From Armatimonadota bacterium (GTDB lineage: Bacteria; Armatimonadota; Fimbriimonadia; Fimbriimonadales; Fimbriimonadaceae): a stretch of DNA of 64,000 bases. Position numbers and translations under genes: made by a program. A model generated the notes under the pieces. That model searched no databases. It had not been told where the DNA came from and worked only from the letters and a program-made list of their open reading frames with translations. The stretch is taken from positions 248,001 through 312,000 of the forward strand of contig WGMG01000006.1 of NCBI GenBank assembly GCA_016125185.1. The letters are read 5' to 3'. Below, piece by piece: positions 60,546 to 64,000 of this stretch. The first letter of the stretch is position 1; every line of letters begins with the position of its first letter.

Positions 60546-61457
60546 ATGACTATATTGATTGAGGGTCCGTCTTTCGAAATTATTGGTAAGACTGCGGATG
60601 TCGCGCACGAGGCATTTTGGTGGCATCGCGGGTACAGAGAGTTCTTTGAGGACCTTGGAACTCCAGACGGCATCGTTGATAGGGCTTATGCAGAGGCTGG
60701 CTCTCATAAGAGTTCGATTTGCCGTTCCATCCTTAAGCAGTTGTGCCGTTCTGGCCCACCTGGAATTCCCGTGGCATGGAAGATTGTCTTTGCAATCCGC
60801 GATATGTCAGGGCCAGTTCATACAGATAATTGCAATGAAGAAGCATTTAGAAGGAAACACGCACGCCTACTCGAATCTCTTGCTGGAAAGACCGATGAAA
60901 TTGACTTCGCGGCAAAGGCAGCGAAAGAAGAGGCGGACATCCAAAGAGCCTTTCAAACTCGGTCAACGGAACTTGGTCGAATTAGAGATCGCTTTTGGGA
61001 GCTAATGACTGATCCTGATGTCGATAAGCAAGGCCGAGGTTATGAGCTAGAACGAATCGTGGGGCGTCTGTGTGCCGCTCATGAAATCCCCTATGAAAAA
61101 CCCAAGAGCTTGCCGGGACAGCAATCGGACGGATCAATAAAGTTTGGTGGGAAGCACTTTGTTCTGGAGACAAGGTGGCGCAAAGAAAAGGCGGAATTTG
61201 AGGACATCAGCAAATTGAGTGCCAAGGCCCGTGCGAGAACTGTTGGAACGCTTGGGCTGTTTATCTCAATGGAAGGCTTTACCAAGAATGGGGTCAATTT
61301 GTGGCTTCAATCGGGCAATCAACGAGACTGCATATTAGTACATGGCGGAGAATTCGTGAAAGTAATTGACCAATTCATTGCCTGGCCAGATGCGCTCAAC
61401 CAAATGATTGACCAGGCGGCTTCTCATGGAAAGGTCCTTATTGAACTTACAATCTGA
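60546..61457 (+). CDS. Restriction-endonuclease-like (Mrr-type PD-(D/E)XK) protein, orphan
   Basis: 303 residues from the ATG at 60546 (an ATG at 60513 would add eleven). The C-terminal third resembles the Mrr/restriction_endonuclease-like fold: 'RGYELERIVGRLCAAHEI', then 'QSDGSIKFGGKHFVLETRWR'. Here an Asp near residue 195 and a Glu form the PD-(D/E)XK core, with Arg where the final Lys is usual (ETR). The N-terminal two thirds are unassigned helices. No methyltransferase or specificity gene is adjacent. The gene is visibly more AT-rich than its neighbours and lies at the 3' side of a tRNA gene, suggesting horizontal acquisition; a defence role is inference. Confidence 0.65.
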   Translation: MTILIEGPSFEIIGKTADVAHEAFWWHRGYREFFEDLGTPDGIVDRAYAEAGSHKSSICRSILKQLCRSGPPGIPVAWKIVFAIRDMSGPVHTDNCNEEAFRRKHARLLESLAGKTDEIDFAAKAAKEEADIQRAFQTRSTELGRIRDRFWELMTDPDVDKQGRGYELERIVGRLCAAHEIPYEKPKSLPGQQSDGSIKFGGKHFVLETRWRKEKAEFEDISKLSAKARARTVGTLGLFISMEGFTKNGVNLWLQSGNQRDCILVHGGEFVKVIDQFIAWPDALNQMIDQAASHGKVLIELTI

Positions 61458-61540
61458 ATTCAATAAGATGGACCTGTTGAATAATGGTGGCTTGACGGTT
61501 CAGCGAGAACTTGCGCTAACCCAATCCTGAAAAACAAAAA

Positions 61541-61615
61541 TGGAGCGGGCAACGAGATTCGAACCCGCGACCTACTCCTTGGCAAGGAGTCGCTCTACCA
61601 CTGAGCTATGCCCGC
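61541..61615 (-). tRNA. tRNA-Gly (anticodon GCC)
   Basis: On the minus strand from 61615: acceptor GCGGGCA pairs with TGCCCGC, the D-arm is TAGCTCAGTGGTAGAGC, the anticodon stem ACTCC/GGAGT encloses loop TTGCCAA (anticodon GCC), and the T-arm holds GGTTCGAATC. CCA is encoded (61541-61543). Without CCA it is 72 nt. Confidence 0.97.
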
Positions 61616-61628
61616 TCGCGGAAGTTAA

Positions 61629-61634
61629 ATTATA
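61629..61634 (-). promoter_or_regulatory. Probable -10 box of the tRNA-Gly promoter
   Basis: A perfect TATAAT on the minus strand ends 13 bases before the first base of the tRNA. No equally good -35 is seen. Confidence 0.5.
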
Positions 61635-61702
61635 CCCATCAAATCTTTGACGAAGGGAAGATTGGCGGCTCATTTTGTGATGAAATCTCGTCTATTACTA
61701 GG

Positions 61703-62449
61703 ATGACCCCTGAGCTAACCCACCTGATTTCCATCGTCGACGAAGCGGGCCGAAACGCGCTGGAGATGAAATCGGGGAGGGTGGTCGAGTTCAAGGGCGA
61801 CGGCTCGCATGTGACGAACGTCGATCGAGAGACGGAGCTTTGGTTGAAGGCGCGACTGCTTCCAGATTGGAAGGGGACGACGATGTGGGGCGAGGAGTTC
61901 GGCTTTGAGCCGATGGGCGAGAAAGGGCTTTGGCTGATCGACCCGATCGATGGAACCTCGAACTTTGCGCATGGATTGCCGCTTTGGGGAATTTCGGTGG
62001 CGCTGATGGACCACACGGGGCTTCAGTTGGGCGTTATTGTTCTGCCCGAGCTTGGCGTGACCTTGTCGGCAGAGCGCGGCGGCGGAGCGTTTTGGAACGG
62101 TGAGCCGATGCCGAAGATTGCGGCGGGCGAGATCGCGGTTTCCGACCTGGTGAGCGTCAACGAGACGTTGGCGAAACAGAAGGAATACGCGCTTTTGGGC
62201 AAGTACCGGCTCAGTGGGGCATTTGTCATCGACGGAGCCTTTACGGTGAAGCAGTACTACCGGGCGCTATACGGCGTCAATGAGAAGCTTTACGACATTG
62301 CGGCGTCGGTGCTGGCGGCGCGCGAGCTTGGCGCGGAGATCAAGTTTCTAGACGGGAGCGACTTCAACGAGCTCGACTGGGCACAGGACGTCAACATCCG
62401 CAAGCCGTGGGGCATGTTTCCGGCGGGAAGCAAGCTACTTCGTTCGTAG
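61703..62449 (+). CDS. Inositol monophosphatase family protein
   Basis: 248 residues with the three metal-binding blocks: 'WGEEFG', 'WLIDPIDGTSNFAHGLP' and a last block 'LYDIAASVLAARELGAEI' (Tyr-Asp in place of the usual Trp-Asp). The family includes inositol-1-phosphatase, histidinol-phosphatase and 3'-phosphoadenosine-phosphate phosphatase; the sequence does not discriminate. The 3' end overlaps the convergent peroxiredoxin-like gene by 15 bp. Confidence 0.9.
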   Translation: MTPELTHLISIVDEAGRNALEMKSGRVVEFKGDGSHVTNVDRETELWLKARLLPDWKGTTMWGEEFGFEPMGEKGLWLIDPIDGTSNFAHGLPLWGISVALMDHTGLQLGVIVLPELGVTLSAERGGGAFWNGEPMPKIAAGEIAVSDLVSVNETLAKQKEYALLGKYRLSGAFVIDGAFTVKQYYRALYGVNEKLYDIAASVLAARELGAEIKFLDGSDFNELDWAQDVNIRKPWGMFPAGSKLLRS

Positions 62450-62938
62450 CAGGCGGGCGATCTCTTCGCCCGGAAGGTTATCGGCGATGTCCGAAGCATA
62501 GTGGGCGAAGCTGACCTCGCCATCGGGATCGACACGGAAGACACCAGCCATCATCCACGGATCGTTTTTGAGCATTCCGGCGCGGTGTCCAGCTTTGAAT
62601 GCGGCGATGGAACGTCGGGCCACCGTGGGACTGACGATTTGGCTGACGCTACCTCGACGGAGTCCGAACGCTTCGTAAAGCTGCTTGTTGGGGTCGGAGA
62701 TGATGGTTTGAGGGATTTCCATCTTCGACTTGAATTCGGCGGCCTCGCTGACCTTGCCCATCGAGACAAGGACGATGTTTTCCTGCTTATACGGGCGTAG
62801 ACCCGCGATTTGCTCGCGGCAGAACATGCACCCGAAGTGGCGCAGGAATACCAGCACCAAGGGGCGATCCTTGTAGAACTCACTAAGATCGCGAGTTTTG
62901 CCACTATCGAGCGTCACTACGATTAACGGCGCGTGCAT
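62435..62938 (-). CDS. Peroxiredoxin-like (AhpC/TSA, PRXL2-type) protein
   Basis: 167 residues with thioredoxin fold: 'RPLVLVFLRHFGCMFCREQI' holds a CxxC in the place of the peroxidatic Cys, followed by 'IVLVSMGKVSEAAEF', 'ISDPNKQLYEAFGL' and 'AGVFRVDPDGEVSFAHY'. This matches the AhpC-TSA_2/PRXL2 branch, thought to be thiol oxidoreductases. No signal peptide. It is downstream of the sigma-factor gene by 9 bp, so probably co-transcribed. Confidence 0.82.
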   Translation of the reverse strand: MHAPLIVVTLDSGKTRDLSEFYKDRPLVLVFLRHFGCMFCREQIAGLRPYKQENIVLVSMGKVSEAAEFKSKMEIPQTIISDPNKQLYEAFGLRRGSVSQIVSPTVARRSIAAFKAGHRAGMLKNDPWMMAGVFRVDPDGEVSFAHYASDIADNLPGEEIARLLRTK

Positions 62939-62947
62939 CCTTTGTTT

Positions 62948-63949
62948 CTACGCGCAGTTTGCCGAATCGTCAAGCAGTTCTTTTAACGGTTTGATTCTCG
63001 ATGGGTGTTTGAGCTTCTTGAGGCTCTTTTGCTCGATCTGTCGAATTCGCTCGCGGGTCACACAGAAGTGCCGGGCAACCTCTTCGAGAGTGCGAGGCAG
63101 ACCATCGGTGAGACCGAACCGGAGCATGACGACTTCTTTTTCGCGCTCGGTGAGGGTGTCGAGGATCGACTCGATCTGGCCCCTGAGCACGGTTCGGAAG
63201 GCGGCGTCCATCGGCGTCTCCTGGTTGTTCTGGATGAATTCGCCCAGGGCCATGTCTTCGGCGTCGCCGACAGGCGAGTCGAGAGAGATGGTGCCTTGGG
63301 TGGCGCGATTGAAGTCTTGAAGACGGTCGACGCTGATGTTCAGCTTATTGGACAGTTCGCCGAGGGTGGCCTCGCGTCCGAGTTGCTGCTGCATCTGACC
63401 GGCGACCTTCATCATTCGGTTGACGGCTTCGAGTGTGTGGACGGGAACGCGGATGGTTCGGCCGTGGTCACAGATCGCTCGCGAGATGCCTTGGCGAATC
63501 CACCAAGTGGCGTAGGTGCTGAACCGGAAGCCGCGGCTGGGGTCGTATTTTTCGACCGCGCGGATGAGGCCCATATTTCCTTCCTGGATGAGATCCTGGA
63601 TGGACAAGCCGCGTCCAACGTAGCGTTTGGCGATGCTCACGACCAGTCGCAAATTCGACTCGATCAGAAGCTTTTTGCAATCCTCACAACCCTGAGCGGC
63701 GTGGTTCGAAAGTTCGAACTCCTGCTCCGGTCTGAGCAATGCGATTCTTCCGATCTTGCGGAACCACATGTGAACAGAGTCTTCATAACCCTCTTCGAGT
63801 TCGTCTAAGAACTCCTGCGGCTCGCCTTCTTCATCGAAGATGACCGGCTTCTGCCTTTCCAGATTCTCAAGCGCAATCCGTCTGGCAGGGCATCGAATGA
63901 AGTTCAGTCCGATGACTGCTGGTTCCCTTGGCCCTTCTTGTTCCGACAT
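62948..63949 (-). CDS. RNA polymerase sigma factor, sigma-70 (RpoD/SigA-like) family
   Basis: 333 residues with regions 1.2 to 4.2. Region 2 has '[20 protein letters not shown]', '[20 protein letters not shown]' and '[18 protein letters not shown]'; region 3 has '[20 protein letters not shown]'; region 4 has '[20 protein letters not shown]'. No long region 1.1 is present. It closely resembles primary sigma factors or a group 2 paralogue (RpoD- or SigB-like). Which it is cannot be told without the rest of the genome. Confidence 0.93.
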   Translation of the reverse strand: MSEQEGPREPAVIGLNFIRCPARRIALENLERQKPVIFDEEGEPQEFLDELEEGYEDSVHMWFRKIGRIALLRPEQEFELSNHAAQGCEDCKKLLIESNLRLVVSIAKRYVGRGLSIQDLIQEGNMGLIRAVEKYDPSRGFRFSTYATWWIRQGISRAICDHGRTIRVPVHTLEAVNRMMKVAGQMQQQLGREATLGELSNKLNISVDRLQDFNRATQGTISLDSPVGDAEDMALGEFIQNNQETPMDAAFRTVLRGQIESILDTLTEREKEVVMLRFGLTDGLPRTLEEVARHFCVTRERIRQIEQKSLKKLKHPSRIKPLKELLDDSANCA

Positions 63950-64000
63950 AACGTCAATAAATCCGTAACTTCTGCTATCGGCGGAAACCGTTAGAAAAGT

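Noticed and set aside
63005-63808. 267-codon open frame on the plus strand
   Set aside because: Antisense to the sigma factor with intact regions 2 to 4.

Overview
The window is bacterial chromosome, dense in genes and moderately GC-rich by eye. The cell appears to have an outer membrane: there is a porin whose beta-strands end in a C-terminal Phe (17197-18249), many lipoproteins, and two PEP-CTERM proteins. Together with a type IV pilin-like protein, flagellar stator genes, GapN and the style of the secreted proteins, this resembles Armatimonadota, most likely class Fimbriimonadia. That placement is an inference from gene content; no rRNA is present to test it.

Layout. 1-5545: a partial threonine-dehydratase-type gene diverges from a GH78 alpha-L-rhamnosidase-like gene, followed by four small genes for exported or thiol-rich proteins (thioredoxin-like, pseudopilin, Cys-rich peptide, anchored protein). 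5624-9094: a complete CUT2 sugar ABC transporter (ATPase, permease, lipoprotein binding protein). 9125-15709: a LuxR-HTH/PAS/GAF regulator, an S41 protease, a low-molecular-weight phosphatase, an SDR enzyme and hypothetical proteins. 15712-19921: hslU without hslV, a divergent porin, and gapN. 20060-25523: an alpha/beta-hydrolase-like protein, ruvC, a TolB-type propeller lipoprotein, mutL, and a TlpA-like thioredoxin. 25707-27926: motA and motB, separated by a decayed antisense four-helix-bundle (IVP/S23-type) gene bracketed by inverted heptanucleotide arrays. This is the most unusual structure seen.

28423-35682: two PEP-CTERM proteins, an EEP-family hydrolase, a double-XRE regulator, then an overlapping operon of 2-oxoacid dehydrogenase E2, a class C26 glutamine amidotransferase, a biotin carrier and HMG-CoA lyase. 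The operon fits branched-chain amino acid (leucine) breakdown. 35525-40230 (minus strand): a membrane protein, a GT4 glycosyltransferase, a MerR-like HTH protein, queA (apparently with a CTG start), a HAD protein and DUF2905. 40329-42512: three secreted proteins of similar design. 42739-47926: tdk, FmdB, two heptamer arrays, a GT4 enzyme, and a pair of exported hypotheticals. 48049-54461: Lys-rich secreted proteins, membrane proteins, lspA, ileS, FmdB. 54503-60320: TerC, two Gfo/Idh/MocA dehydrogenases, lipoproteins, nadC and birA. 60546-63949: an Mrr-like restriction-type protein lying at the 3' side of tRNA-Gly(GCC), an inositol-monophosphatase-family enzyme, a peroxiredoxin-like protein and a primary-type sigma factor.

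Most of the window is housekeeping. The accessory-looking parts are the mot-operon insertion, the heptamer arrays, the Cys-rich pseudopilin cluster (3557-5545), and the restriction-like gene next to the tRNA. Assignments come from reading motifs only; no database search was run.
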